64,000 bases of DNA, taken from Cyanobacterium sp. Dongsha4 (GTDB lineage: Bacteria; Cyanobacteriota; Cyanobacteriia; Cyanobacteriales; Cyanobacteriaceae). A program made the translations under genes and the position numbers. The notes below the pieces were generated by a model. That model did not search any database. It was not told the DNA's origin and saw nothing but the letters and a program-made list of their open reading frames with translations. This document shows, one piece after another, positions 38,152 through 49,001 of this stretch (position 1 is the first letter of the stretch; every line of letters begins with the position of its first letter). The stretch spans positions 2,121,326-2,185,325 of the forward strand of contig NZ_CP084098.1 of NCBI RefSeq assembly GCF_036345015.1, written 5' to 3'.

Positions 38152-38682
38152 ATGACTGAAAAATTAACTTGTCCAGTGTGCGATCGCACCGAAATTGACA
38201 CGAATATTTGTCCTAATTGTGAGACAGATTTATCTACTATTAGACTGTTAAAAGAGTTGCCACAAATAGAAGAAAAAGACCAGAAAAAGTCACAAAAGTT
38301 ATTGATAATTACTTTAGCTAGTGTGTTAATAATGGGTTTATTAGTAGGTAATGTAACAGGGTATTTTGTCTCAAGAAATAACTTTAATAACCGTTTACAA
38401 GTCATTAATCAGGAAAATAATCAATCCGTAGGGATAGCAGAAAAACCAGAAGTAATTAAACCCGAATTAAACTGGTGTGGAGGCTTTAATTATCGAGTTA
38501 AATCTGGTGATTCTCTTTATATGTTAGGGTTACGTTTTTATGGAGATAGTGACGGTTGGCAACTAATTTTCCACGCTAATCCCAGTATAAATGATCCTAA
38601 AAATCTACAAGTAGGGCAAGTAATTTTAATTCCGAATTTAACCGAATTATGTCAAACTAATCAATCTTATTTGCAGAGGTAA
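38152..38682 (+). CDS. zinc-ribbon, membrane-anchored LysM protein
   Basis: 176 residues in three parts. An N-terminal zinc ribbon (C7, C10, C20, C23) is followed by one membrane segment (about 49-71, LLIITLASVLIMGLLVGNVTG). A LysM domain (113-161) has YRVKSGDSLYMLGLRFYGD and QVGQVILIPN. The likely topology is ribbon inside and LysM outside, touching peptidoglycan. This gives the chaperone cluster a possible anchor at the envelope. It is 5 bases from the helical-repeat gene, which indicates cotranscription. The role is inferred only. Confidence 0.85.
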   Translation: MTEKLTCPVCDRTEIDTNICPNCETDLSTIRLLKELPQIEEKDQKKSQKLLIITLASVLIMGLLVGNVTGYFVSRNNFNNRLQVINQENNQSVGIAEKPEVIKPELNWCGGFNYRVKSGDSLYMLGLRFYGDSDGWQLIFHANPSINDPKNLQVGQVILIPNLTELCQTNQSYLQR

Positions 38683-38687
38683 TAAAT

Positions 38688-41138
38688 ATGAATATATTTA
38701 AAAGACTTAATATATTTTGGAATAATATCAAAAAAACATTTCCTTTATATAGACAATATAGATATTGTTTAACCTATAGCAATGATTTAAGACAATTACG
38801 AGAATTAGCAGTTAGTATTGAACAAATCTGGTTAAATACTAAGTATCAAAATAAATATATTTTTCTCCATAGTTTGGTTAATAAATTCATTTCAAATATT
38901 CAAAACAAGAGGTTAGAATATAGTAAAAAAATTACCACTGCAGAAAACTGGGTTGCAGAAGCAAATAGAATTTTTGAATTTATAAAAGATGATCCTTTTA
39001 ACATTAATGATTTATCTCAAGCTATTAATTTATATCATAAGGCAAATGAGCTTTTCTTCGACAAAAATTTTATGATTAGTGAAGATAATTTAAGAGAAAT
39101 TTTAGCGAATCGCAAAAAATTTATTAACCTTTATCAAAAGGGAAAAGAAAAAGCTAGTCAGGGATATTATAAAGAAGGATTATCATTATTAAATGAAGCA
39201 AAAAATCTTTTTTATCCTGATAAATTAGCCCGAAGAATTAGTCAATTTCAAGACAAAATAAAATTTGAGGAAGAGTATGAAGAAAATTTACTCAAAACTA
39301 AAGAATTAGCCAGAGAAGGTAATTTTCTTTCTGCTTATAATCAACTGCAATTAGCCTTAGATAAATTTCAGCGTCAAGATGGTAATGAATTGAGAGAAAA
39401 GTTACAGATAGTTATTGATGCAAAAACTGATTATCGACAGGGTTTAATGGCAGAAAAAATAGATAATTTTCTCCTTGCAAAAAAACAATATTTATCGGCT
39501 TTATCTAAATTACCTCAGTTAACTGACGCTAATTATCGTTTAGCGTTGATTGATATTAAACAACATAATTTTACTTCTGCTTTATCTTACTTAGAGAATT
39601 TAGAGGAAGAAAAGGCAAGTTATTTGAGAGGTTTTATTTATCTGCAAAAAAATGACTATCATAATGCGGTAAAAGAATGGAAATTAGTGAATAATTCTCT
39701 TGTAAATAATGACAAAGAATCACTAAAAACCCTAATTCAAAGAAACAAATTACAAATCATCAAACATATCGAAGATTTAGTTAGTGAGGAGAAGTATCAA
39801 GAAGCAAAAATTTGCTCTGAAAATCTCCTCAAACAATACGGTTATGATCCTAAAATAGACCATAATTTAAACAAGCATATTCAACCTGCTTTACAGCATC
39901 AATTATGGCAATCTCAAGATTTAATTCAGATTATAACTCAATTAGAGCAGGAATTTAAACAGAATCCTAATTTAACTACTTTACATAATATGGTGATCGC
40001 ACTTTATTATCAAGCCCAATTAGATGAAAATTATATCGAAAGATGGATTAATTGTTGGATGACAGTATTGTTAAATATCAACAAAAGTGAGGTTTTTCAG
40101 AATCTATCTTGGTTGAATGTGAAAGAGATTAACTATGATAAAATGAGGGATGATTTGATTAAAATAGTAGAAGGTGCGATCGACAAATATAAAGATAATA
40201 ACCTAGATAAATATTATCAATTTAGGGATATATTGAGAAGGGAAAATCTAGCTTTAGAATTAATCGGTAATCCTCCTAAGACGGGAATAAAAATCAAACA
40301 AATATTTATCACTCCCGGATTTTATCTACAACATCAAACACAATTAAAAAGCATTCAATTAAAAACAGATAAACTGTCAACTTTATTTACTGATTGGGGT
40401 TTAGCCGTTGCCGCTTGTCTGAAAAACGATACAGAAAGGGCGATTAAAATTAAACCATCTCAACAACATTCATCAGGAGTAGAAAAACTAGCCTATCATT
40501 TAATCAACTATTATGAGGGGTGTTATTATCTCCAACATCATAGCTGGAGAAAAGCAAAAAATCCCTTAGAAATTTCTCAAACAGAAATTAAAAATAATCG
40601 TGATTGGGTGACAAATATTAATAATCTCTGTGAAAAACAAAGACAAAAAATAGAGGAAAATAAAGAACATTTAGAGTTTGCTCAATTCTGGTATGATTTA
40701 TTAAAATCAAATCAATCCGCTAGTTATTTAGCAGAATTTAAAGCGAGGGAAATTTCTCAACAAGTAGCTGATGATAAAATATCTTTTTCTCAAGCTATAA
40801 ATAAACTAAAAGATGTACAAAATATTGATAAAAATAATCCTTTAGTTATAGATTTATTGAGTAGATTAGAATATAGTATAGAAGCCGAAGAAGTTAGTAA
40901 ATTAATTCAACAAAATAAATTTGAAGAAGTAGTTAGAAAATTAAAATACTCATCTAATCAAGAATTAAAATATAATGTAGCTTCCATGTTTATTGAAGCG
41001 GTAATTAAAGGTGCAAATAAGGCTTATTTAACCTATGAAGAAAAACAGGGATTAAGGGATATTGCTTATTGGGCGTATCAAATTTGCCCCTATGAATCAG
41101 ATTTTCAAGAAATTTATCGTGCTTTAGGAATTATTTAG
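38688..41138 (+). CDS. large TPR-like helical-repeat protein
   Basis: 816 residues, almost wholly helical. TPR-like units are visible (ASQGYYKEGLSLLNEAKNLF, LAREGNFLSAYNQLQLALDK, YLQKNDYHNAVKEWKLVNN, LVSEEKYQEAKICSENLLK), about every 34-45 residues, with later less regular repeats. There is no membrane segment and no catalytic motif. Ends 21 bases before the second Hsp70 gene and starts 5 bases after the LysM gene. TPR proteins often serve Hsp70s as cochaperones or scaffolds; here that role is inference from position. Confidence 0.8.
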   Translation: MNIFKRLNIFWNNIKKTFPLYRQYRYCLTYSNDLRQLRELAVSIEQIWLNTKYQNKYIFLHSLVNKFISNIQNKRLEYSKKITTAENWVAEANRIFEFIKDDPFNINDLSQAINLYHKANELFFDKNFMISEDNLREILANRKKFINLYQKGKEKASQGYYKEGLSLLNEAKNLFYPDKLARRISQFQDKIKFEEEYEENLLKTKELAREGNFLSAYNQLQLALDKFQRQDGNELREKLQIVIDAKTDYRQGLMAEKIDNFLLAKKQYLSALSKLPQLTDANYRLALIDIKQHNFTSALSYLENLEEEKASYLRGFIYLQKNDYHNAVKEWKLVNNSLVNNDKESLKTLIQRNKLQIIKHIEDLVSEEKYQEAKICSENLLKQYGYDPKIDHNLNKHIQPALQHQLWQSQDLIQIITQLEQEFKQNPNLTTLHNMVIALYYQAQLDENYIERWINCWMTVLLNINKSEVFQNLSWLNVKEINYDKMRDDLIKIVEGAIDKYKDNNLDKYYQFRDILRRENLALELIGNPPKTGIKIKQIFITPGFYLQHQTQLKSIQLKTDKLSTLFTDWGLAVAACLKNDTERAIKIKPSQQHSSGVEKLAYHLINYYEGCYYLQHHSWRKAKNPLEISQTEIKNNRDWVTNINNLCEKQRQKIEENKEHLEFAQFWYDLLKSNQSASYLAEFKAREISQQVADDKISFSQAINKLKDVQNIDKNNPLVIDLLSRLEYSIEAEEVSKLIQQNKFEEVVRKLKYSSNQELKYNVASMFIEAVIKGANKAYLTYEEKQGLRDIAYWAYQICPYESDFQEIYRALGII

Positions 41139-41159
41139 TATATTTTTATTTGTTTAATT

Positions 41160-43310
41160 ATGGGAAACATAGTCGGAATCGATTTAGGCACAACTAACTC
41201 CGTTGCCGCTTTCAAATTGACAGAGGCACAAGTAGTTAATGATCCTAAACATGGCACTTTAGTTAAATCTGTGGTATCTTTATCGAATAATAGTTTAATA
41301 GTAGGTCAAGAAGCCTATAATCAACTATTACAAGATCCAGAAAACGTTATTATTGGCATCAGGAATTTATTAGGGCGTAGTTTTTCCGATCAAATAGCAC
41401 AGATATACATAAAGACATTTGGTTATAAAATTACCCCTTCCACAGAGAATAAGGAAAATATATCTATTTGGCTTGGCGGTAAAGAGTATCAACCAGAAGA
41501 TATTGTCGCAGAAATCCTCAAACAAGTGGTTAAAAATGCCCAAGCCTATCAAGAAAACATGGGGCAACCGGGCAATATTACCAAAGCCGTTATAACTATA
41601 CCTGCTTACTTTAATGATAAACAACGGTACGCCACGGAAATTGCCTCTGTGAGGGCTGGTTTAGAAAAACCCGTTTTATTACCTGAACCCACGGCGGCGG
41701 CTATTTCCTTCGGTTTTAAGCCCGATAGCGATGATGTTAAAACCATCTTGGTATATGATTTTGGAGGCAACACTTTTGACTCAACTTTAATTACGTCTGC
41801 TGGAAGTCAGTTTATCGAATCGGGTAAAGCAGGGGATTTATGGTTAGGGGGATATGATATTGATAACAGATTAGGGGAATTAGTTAAGCAAAAGGTAGCG
41901 AAGGAGGAAGGATTAGATAATATAGATGGTTTAATCGCTAATATGCCCTATTATCAACAAGTAAGGTTTAAAGCGGATTGGAAAATCTATATCGAAAGGG
42001 CAAAAATTGATTTAAGTAGTAAAACGGAAGCGAAGGTTAATCCTTCTACTCCTCTCCTCGATGAGTCTGGTATGGCTATCCCCATCGATGTAACCATTAC
42101 AAGGAAAGAATTTGAGGCGATGATTTTTCCTTTAGTGAAGCGTAGTATCGAAATTTGTCACGATGCTATTAAATATTCTGATTATCCTGCGGATATGATT
42201 GATATGGTTTTGATGGTGGGAGGTTCAAGTCAGATACCATTAGTACAAGAGGAGGTGAAAAAGGCTTTTGGAAATAATAAAGTAGTAGTGCATCCTCGCC
42301 CAATGTATGCTGTTGCCGAAGGTGCAGGTATTGTGTCTGCTGGTGTCACGGAAGTGGTTGGCACTGTTTCCCGTGATTATTGTATCCAATTAGTGGATGA
42401 TCCTTGTTATCAATTGATTAAGCAAGGAGAAGTTTTACCTATTCATAAAATTGTAACTTTAAAAACTGCTTCAGAAGGAAAAAGACTAATTCGTTATCAG
42501 CTATTTAGCCCCGGTGAGGTAAGGGAAGGCATTGATTTACGAAAAAATGATGAGTTTTTAGGTAATTTATGGTTTATTTTAGATCCATCATATTCCAAAG
42601 AAACCGAAATAAATTTGATATTGGAATTAGATGAAAGAAATTCTGCTTTAACTATTACTGTCACTCTCAAGGATAATCTTTCTATACCACTTAATTCTAT
42701 TTTTTCTAGGGGTGATAAAAGAGATGAAATTTTATTAGAAATTGACAGAATATTAGATCAATTAAAAAAAAAGAGTTGGTATAGCTTTTTAAATTTAGCT
42801 TATGACATAGCAATTCAAACAACTAAATTATACATAAATGAAACATTACAAACAAAAATTTTACAAGAAATTGAAGAAAAATTAAAGGATTTAAAAAATA
42901 TGATAACTTCCCTAAACAATAACAATAATCTAAGTCAAATGAAATCTACTTTGTACCATCTAAATATAATGCCTAATCCTTATGATGTTTTAGAAGTATC
43001 TCCTGCAGCTTCTAATGCAGAAATAACCAAAGCCTTTGCAATGGCAATGAAGAAAAAGAAATATAATCCTAAACAAATTGCCGAAGCCAGAAAGCAATTA
43101 ATGGATAGTCAACAACGTTTGATAGCAGATTTTCTTCGCCCTAATTTGCCCTTAATTCAACGGTTAAAATATTATGATTTATCCCCTTTAAATGAACCTA
43201 TACCTATGATTAATTTAATCCCTGAATTTGATAATTTAGATCAAGCATATCAAAATACTGAAATAATCACAGAAGAAGATAAAAAAATAGGACAAGAATT
43301 ATTTAATTAA
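41160..43310 (+). CDS. second Hsp70, ATPase-substituted and fused to a J-like domain
   Basis: 716 residues. The ATPase domain is nearly the same as in the first Hsp70 but differs at key sites: the catalytic lysine is R68 (IIGIRNLLGR), and the phosphate loop reads DFGGNTFD (N204 for Gly). Divergence from the first copy begins near residue 420. After a short substrate domain and a coiled linker (about 540-600), residues 606-660 resemble a J domain (NPYDVLEVSPAASNAEITKAF), but HPD is absent; the corresponding stretch is KKKKYNPKQIAEAR. It may be an ATPase-poor regulator of the first Hsp70 (inference). It is 51 bases before the GrpE-like gene. Confidence 0.88.
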   Translation: MGNIVGIDLGTTNSVAAFKLTEAQVVNDPKHGTLVKSVVSLSNNSLIVGQEAYNQLLQDPENVIIGIRNLLGRSFSDQIAQIYIKTFGYKITPSTENKENISIWLGGKEYQPEDIVAEILKQVVKNAQAYQENMGQPGNITKAVITIPAYFNDKQRYATEIASVRAGLEKPVLLPEPTAAAISFGFKPDSDDVKTILVYDFGGNTFDSTLITSAGSQFIESGKAGDLWLGGYDIDNRLGELVKQKVAKEEGLDNIDGLIANMPYYQQVRFKADWKIYIERAKIDLSSKTEAKVNPSTPLLDESGMAIPIDVTITRKEFEAMIFPLVKRSIEICHDAIKYSDYPADMIDMVLMVGGSSQIPLVQEEVKKAFGNNKVVVHPRPMYAVAEGAGIVSAGVTEVVGTVSRDYCIQLVDDPCYQLIKQGEVLPIHKIVTLKTASEGKRLIRYQLFSPGEVREGIDLRKNDEFLGNLWFILDPSYSKETEINLILELDERNSALTITVTLKDNLSIPLNSIFSRGDKRDEILLEIDRILDQLKKKSWYSFLNLAYDIAIQTTKLYINETLQTKILQEIEEKLKDLKNMITSLNNNNNLSQMKSTLYHLNIMPNPYDVLEVSPAASNAEITKAFAMAMKKKKYNPKQIAEARKQLMDSQQRLIADFLRPNLPLIQRLKYYDLSPLNEPIPMINLIPEFDNLDQAYQNTEIITEEDKKIGQELFN

Positions 43311-43361
43311 ATAAACTCTTAAAACTATCAATAAAACATAAAATAACAACAAAGCAAAATT

Positions 43362-43844
43362 ATGGAACAATATCAAGAAAACTTACAGCTATCCTTACAA
43401 CAAAGAGATAAATTATTAACTGAAATAACTCAATTATTGAAAAGCAAGACAAAATTAGAGCAAACTGTCAAAATCCAGCAACAGGAAAACGAAGCAGAAA
43501 ATGAGGCTTTATATAGTGAATTATTGGATATATTTGATAGTTTAGAGTTTTTAATTAATTATTTAGATAGTAATTTGCAAGAAGAAAACTTTAACCCCAA
43601 AGCCTTTAAAAGATTGCCTAAATTTGTCGGCAGTATGCAAGAAAAGTTATTAACTATTTTATCCCGTAGAGAAGTAGAAAAAATCGATTTTAATGGGGTG
43701 ACTCCTGATTTTAGTATCTGTAAAGTGGTAGATAGAGAAATTCGGGAAGATATACCAGAACAAACTATCACAAAAATTGTCCGTCAAGGTTTCAAAATTA
43801 AAGAAAAAGTATTGCGTTATGTAGAGGTGATAACAGCTAAATAG
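43362..43844 (+). CDS. GrpE-like nucleotide exchange factor
   Basis: 160 residues: an N-terminal coiled coil (5-60) followed by a compact C-terminal part that follows the GrpE pattern of LLTILSRREVEKIDFNGVTP and TITKIVRQGFKIKEKVLR. Overall similarity to canonical GrpE is low, so it is probably specialised for the Hsp70s of this cluster. Last gene of the set. Its presence strongly suggests that at least one of the Hsp70s cycles nucleotides. Confidence 0.75.
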   Translation: MEQYQENLQLSLQQRDKLLTEITQLLKSKTKLEQTVKIQQQENEAENEALYSELLDIFDSLEFLINYLDSNLQEENFNPKAFKRLPKFVGSMQEKLLTILSRREVEKIDFNGVTPDFSICKVVDREIREDIPEQTITKIVRQGFKIKEKVLRYVEVITAK

Positions 43845-44001
43845 TAGATGAAAAGTTGCGTTGTAGGGGTGGTTTCAAATTTTAGGTCGTTGATGTCAAG
43901 TTAAGTATCAGTCAATCAAGGATTTTTTCTACACTTCCTAAATATATCTCAATTAACCATAACAAAAAATTAGAGAAAAGGTTAGAAGTCCAGAGCAATG
44001 A

Positions 44002-45681
<1,680 letters not shown>

Positions 45682-45708
45682 TTGGTAAAGGGTTCAGGGT
45701 TATGAAAG

Positions 45709-45741
45709 AGGTGTCAGGTGTCAGGTGTCAGGTTGCAGGTG
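45709..45741. repeat. heptamer array (GTCAGGT)
   Basis: Three copies of GTGTCAG and one GTTGCAG variant, as at 11695 and 26322. The spacer that follows also holds an ACTCCGA heptamer pair (45780-45799). Confidence 0.6.
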
Positions 45742-45826
45742 TTTTTGTTTTTTCTTATTTACCATTGTCTTTTTTATCTTAACTCCGAACTCCGAACTCA
45801 AATGTTTGCCCTTTACCCTTCACCTA

Positions 45827-45854
45827 ATTATTAATTGATGATTATTAATTGATG
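45827..45854. repeat. 14-bp tandem duplication over the ndhD stop codon
   Basis: ATTATTAATTGATG occurs twice in direct succession. The second copy contains the ndhD stop and final codons. It looks like a slippage duplication of the 3' end with no effect on the protein. Confidence 0.7.
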
Positions 45855-47428
45855 TCTGGGGCTTTTAACGCTACCCATTGGGATTGATTCTGAGCGGTTT
45901 TGGTTTCCTGCAAACTCGGTACAGACTGACGTAGTAAGGCAGTTAATTGATTGGTTGTGGCATCATAAATTTGTGTAACTATTTTGGGATATAATCCAAT
46001 ACCGATAATAGGAATTAAGAGACAAGCAATGATAAATACTTCTCTTGGTTCAGCATCGATTAAGTTTGTATGGGATACCAACTCTTCATTTTCTGGCCCA
46101 TAAAGCATTTCTCTAAGCATAGATAAGAGATAAATGGGAGTTAGAATTACACCCACCGCCGCCAATGAAACCATAATTACTTTAAACGTGAGGTTATAAG
46201 CATCGCTGGTGGCAAAGCCGATAAATACCATTAATTCTGCTACAAAACCGCTCATACCGGGTAATGCAAGGGATGCAAGGGAACAAGTTGTCCACATAGC
46301 AAAGATTTTTTTCATTTTCTGTCCCACTCCCCCCATTTCGTCTAACATAAGGGTATGGGTGCGATCGTAGGTTGCTCCCACCATAAAGAATAAACTTGCC
46401 CCAATTAAACCATGGGAAATCATCTGTAACATAGCACCACTTAAACCAATGTCAGTGAAAGAAGCGATACCAATTAACACAAATCCCATGTGAGAGATAG
46501 AGGAATAGGCGATTTTTCTTTTTAGATTTCGTTGAGCAAAGGAAGTAAAGGCGGCATAAATAATATTCACTACCCCCAAGATAATTAGAATCGGTGCAAA
46601 TACTGCGTGCGCATCAGGTAACATTCCTGCATTCATCCTAATTAGGGCATAACCGCCCATTTTTAAGAGAATACCTGCTAGTAGCATATGAGCGGGGGCG
46701 GTAGCTTCTCCGTGAGCATCGGGCAACCATGTGTGAAGGGGGAATATCGGTAATTTTACTCCGTAGGCAATTAAAAAACCTCCGTAAAGTAACAGTTGTA
46801 AATTTAAACCAAAATCCTTGGATGCGATCGCACTCATATCAAAAGTAACGGTATCGCCATAAAAAGCCATGGTTAAAGCCGCCACAAGGATAAATAAAGA
46901 GCCTCCTGCAGTATAAAGGATAAATTTGGTCGCCGCATATAAACGCTTCTTACCGCCCCATATAGATAGGATTAGATAAACAGGGACTAATTCCAATTCC
47001 CAGACCAAAAAGAAAAGTAACATATCCTGCACAGCAAAGACAGCAATCTGCCCGCCATACATTGCCAACATCAGAAAATAAAACAATTTTGGCTTGAAAG
47101 AGACAGGCCACGCCGCCATAATCGCCAAAGTGGTGATAAATCCTGTCAGAATAATTAAGGGCATAGATAAACCATCCGCCCCTACAGACCATTTTAAGTC
47201 AATGTCAGGAATCCAAGTATAACTTTCTACCAGTTGTAAATTAGGATTGCTTAAGTCATAACCTTGATAAAAAGCATAGACAATGAGGACAAAATCAATT
47301 AATCCCACTGTCAAGGCGTACCACCTAACGGTTTTGCCGTCTTTATCGGGAATAACAAATACAAATAGCGAGGCAACTATGGGGAAAAGAATAATAGTTG
47401 TTAGCCAAGGAAAATTTATTAAATCCAT
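45845..47428 (-). CDS. ndhD: NDH-1 subunit NdhD (NdhD1 type)
   Basis: 527 residues, a polytopic antiporter-like subunit of the photosynthetic NDH-1 complex, which drives cyclic electron flow and respiration in thylakoids. Membrane elements with functional charges are visible: [18 protein letters not shown] (the E), [20 protein letters not shown] (the K) and [11 protein letters not shown]. NdhD1 (respiration/cyclic type) rather than the CO2-uptake NdhD3/4 is suggested by the isolated gene without ndhF3 or cup genes; this is an inference. Complete. Confidence 0.93.
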   Translation of the reverse strand: MDLINFPWLTTIILFPIVASLFVFVIPDKDGKTVRWYALTVGLIDFVLIVYAFYQGYDLSNPNLQLVESYTWIPDIDLKWSVGADGLSMPLIILTGFITTLAIMAAWPVSFKPKLFYFLMLAMYGGQIAVFAVQDMLLFFLVWELELVPVYLILSIWGGKKRLYAATKFILYTAGGSLFILVAALTMAFYGDTVTFDMSAIASKDFGLNLQLLLYGGFLIAYGVKLPIFPLHTWLPDAHGEATAPAHMLLAGILLKMGGYALIRMNAGMLPDAHAVFAPILIILGVVNIIYAAFTSFAQRNLKRKIAYSSISHMGFVLIGIASFTDIGLSGAMLQMISHGLIGASLFFMVGATYDRTHTLMLDEMGGVGQKMKKIFAMWTTCSLASLALPGMSGFVAELMVFIGFATSDAYNLTFKVIMVSLAAVGVILTPIYLLSMLREMLYGPENEELVSHTNLIDAEPREVFIIACLLIPIIGIGLYPKIVTQIYDATTNQLTALLRQSVPSLQETKTAQNQSQWVALKAPDIN

Positions 47429-47714
47429 TCTGAAATTACTATTTTTATCTTGATTTTCTGAATATGTAAATTAATGTCTATGATTTCAACCTTAATGATT
47501 GAAAGACATCAATAACAAAATCTTGAACCTATACCAACAATCTAGCAAGATTTCTTGAAGATCTAACTATTCATAATGTTAAGTTTTGTTTTTACTAGAA
47601 AAAGAAAGTCTCTAATTTTTCTAAATTTAAGTAGAAGAAAAAAATAGTGTTCCAGATAACAATTTCTTGACCTATTAGAGTTAAGATTAAGTAAAGGTAA
47701 AATAGAGATTTTCC

Positions 47715-49001
47715 ATGATTTTGCTAACACAACCCACAATTTCCCCTCAGCGTCAGTATAATCTTGATTTGAATGTGATTCCATTTAACAATGGACTGAC
47801 TCTAATTCATCAACAAATACCCTCGAGTCAAGTGGTTGTTGCCGATGTTTGGGTGAATGCGGGAGTAACCTCAGAACCAGAATCATGGTCTGGGATTTCT
47901 CATTTTTTAGAACATATGATCTTTAAGGGAACAAAAAATATTTTACCAGGAGATTTTGATTATGTAGTGGAGAATAGTGGCGGTTGTGCTAATGCAGCAA
48001 CAAGTTACGATTATACTCATTTCTTTTTAACCACTGCCCCTCAATATTTACCAAAAACCTTACCTTACTTGGCAGAAATTCTTTTACAGGCGGAAATCCC
48101 TGAAGATGAGTTTTATATCGAGAGAGATGTCGTTTTAGAGGAAATTCGCTCTAGTTATGATGATTATGACTGGATTATCTTGCAAACGGTAGCAACTATT
48201 CTTTATCAACATCACCCCTATCGTCGTTCAGTTTTAGGGGAAGAACCTTTATTATTAGAAAATACCCCCAATCGTATGCGTTGTTATCATCGCACCCACT
48301 ATCAACCAGAAAATATGAATATCGTTTTGGTGGGAAATATTGATCGTCGTTCGGCTACATCCCTTGTAGAAAGATACTTCCAAGATTTTTCTATAAGATC
48401 AGAATGTCCTACCGTTAATTTTGACAGTGAGCCTCCCTTGGTGGATATTCGCCGTGAAAAACTATACTTACCACGTTTAGAAAATCCTCGACAAGTCATG
48501 GCATGGGCAGGCCCCGGTATTGAAAATTTAGAGGGTGCGATCGCACTTGATTTATTATCCATCATCTTAGCAGGAGGAAGAACATCTCGCCTAGTCAGAA
48601 AACTTAAAGATGAATTGGGATTAGTATTTGATATTTGTTGCCATTTCTCCCTGCAAAAACATTCTAGTTTATTCACTGTAACCGCTTATTTATCAGGGAA
48701 TCATAATCCGAGGGTTGAAGAATTAATCAGACAGGAAATTTCTCGCTTACACCAAGAAGCAATTACAGAAAACGAGCTAAAAAATTGTCAGAGGATTTTA
48801 TGTCATGACTATATATTCTCTACTGAAACACCAGAACAATTGTCCGCTTTATATGGTTATTATCAAATTTTAGATAAGGCGAATTTAGCTCTTCAATATC
48901 CCCATGTTGTCAAGAATTTAACCGCAGAGAAGTTGCAGGGGTATGCACGTCAATATCTTTCTCCCGAATATTATGCTATCTGTGACGCTTATCCTTGTTA
49001 A
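47715..49001 (+). CDS. M16 family zinc peptidase
   Basis: 428 residues with the inverted zinc motif HFLEH (H63, E66, H67) and the third ligand region in ERDVVLEEIRSSYDD (E142 or E143). It is a single two-domain half-clam of the processing-peptidase type; the second half-like domain is present at residues 200-420. Cyanobacteria often carry an adjacent inactive partner, but none follows here: the next gene is cofG, which overlaps by one base. Probably peptide turnover. Coupling with cofG looks accidental. Confidence 0.9.
   Translation: MILLTQPTISPQRQYNLDLNVIPFNNGLTLIHQQIPSSQVVVADVWVNAGVTSEPESWSGISHFLEHMIFKGTKNILPGDFDYVVENSGGCANAATSYDYTHFFLTTAPQYLPKTLPYLAEILLQAEIPEDEFYIERDVVLEEIRSSYDDYDWIILQTVATILYQHHPYRRSVLGEEPLLLENTPNRMRCYHRTHYQPENMNIVLVGNIDRRSATSLVERYFQDFSIRSECPTVNFDSEPPLVDIRREKLYLPRLENPRQVMAWAGPGIENLEGAIALDLLSIILAGGRTSRLVRKLKDELGLVFDICCHFSLQKHSSLFTVTAYLSGNHNPRVEELIRQEISRLHQEAITENELKNCQRILCHDYIFSTETPEQLSALYGYYQILDKANLALQYPHVVKNLTAEKLQGYARQYLSPEYYAICDAYPC

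Noticed and set aside
48302-48676. 124-codon minus-strand frame
   Set aside because: Fully inside the M16 peptidase gene, which has intact catalytic motifs.
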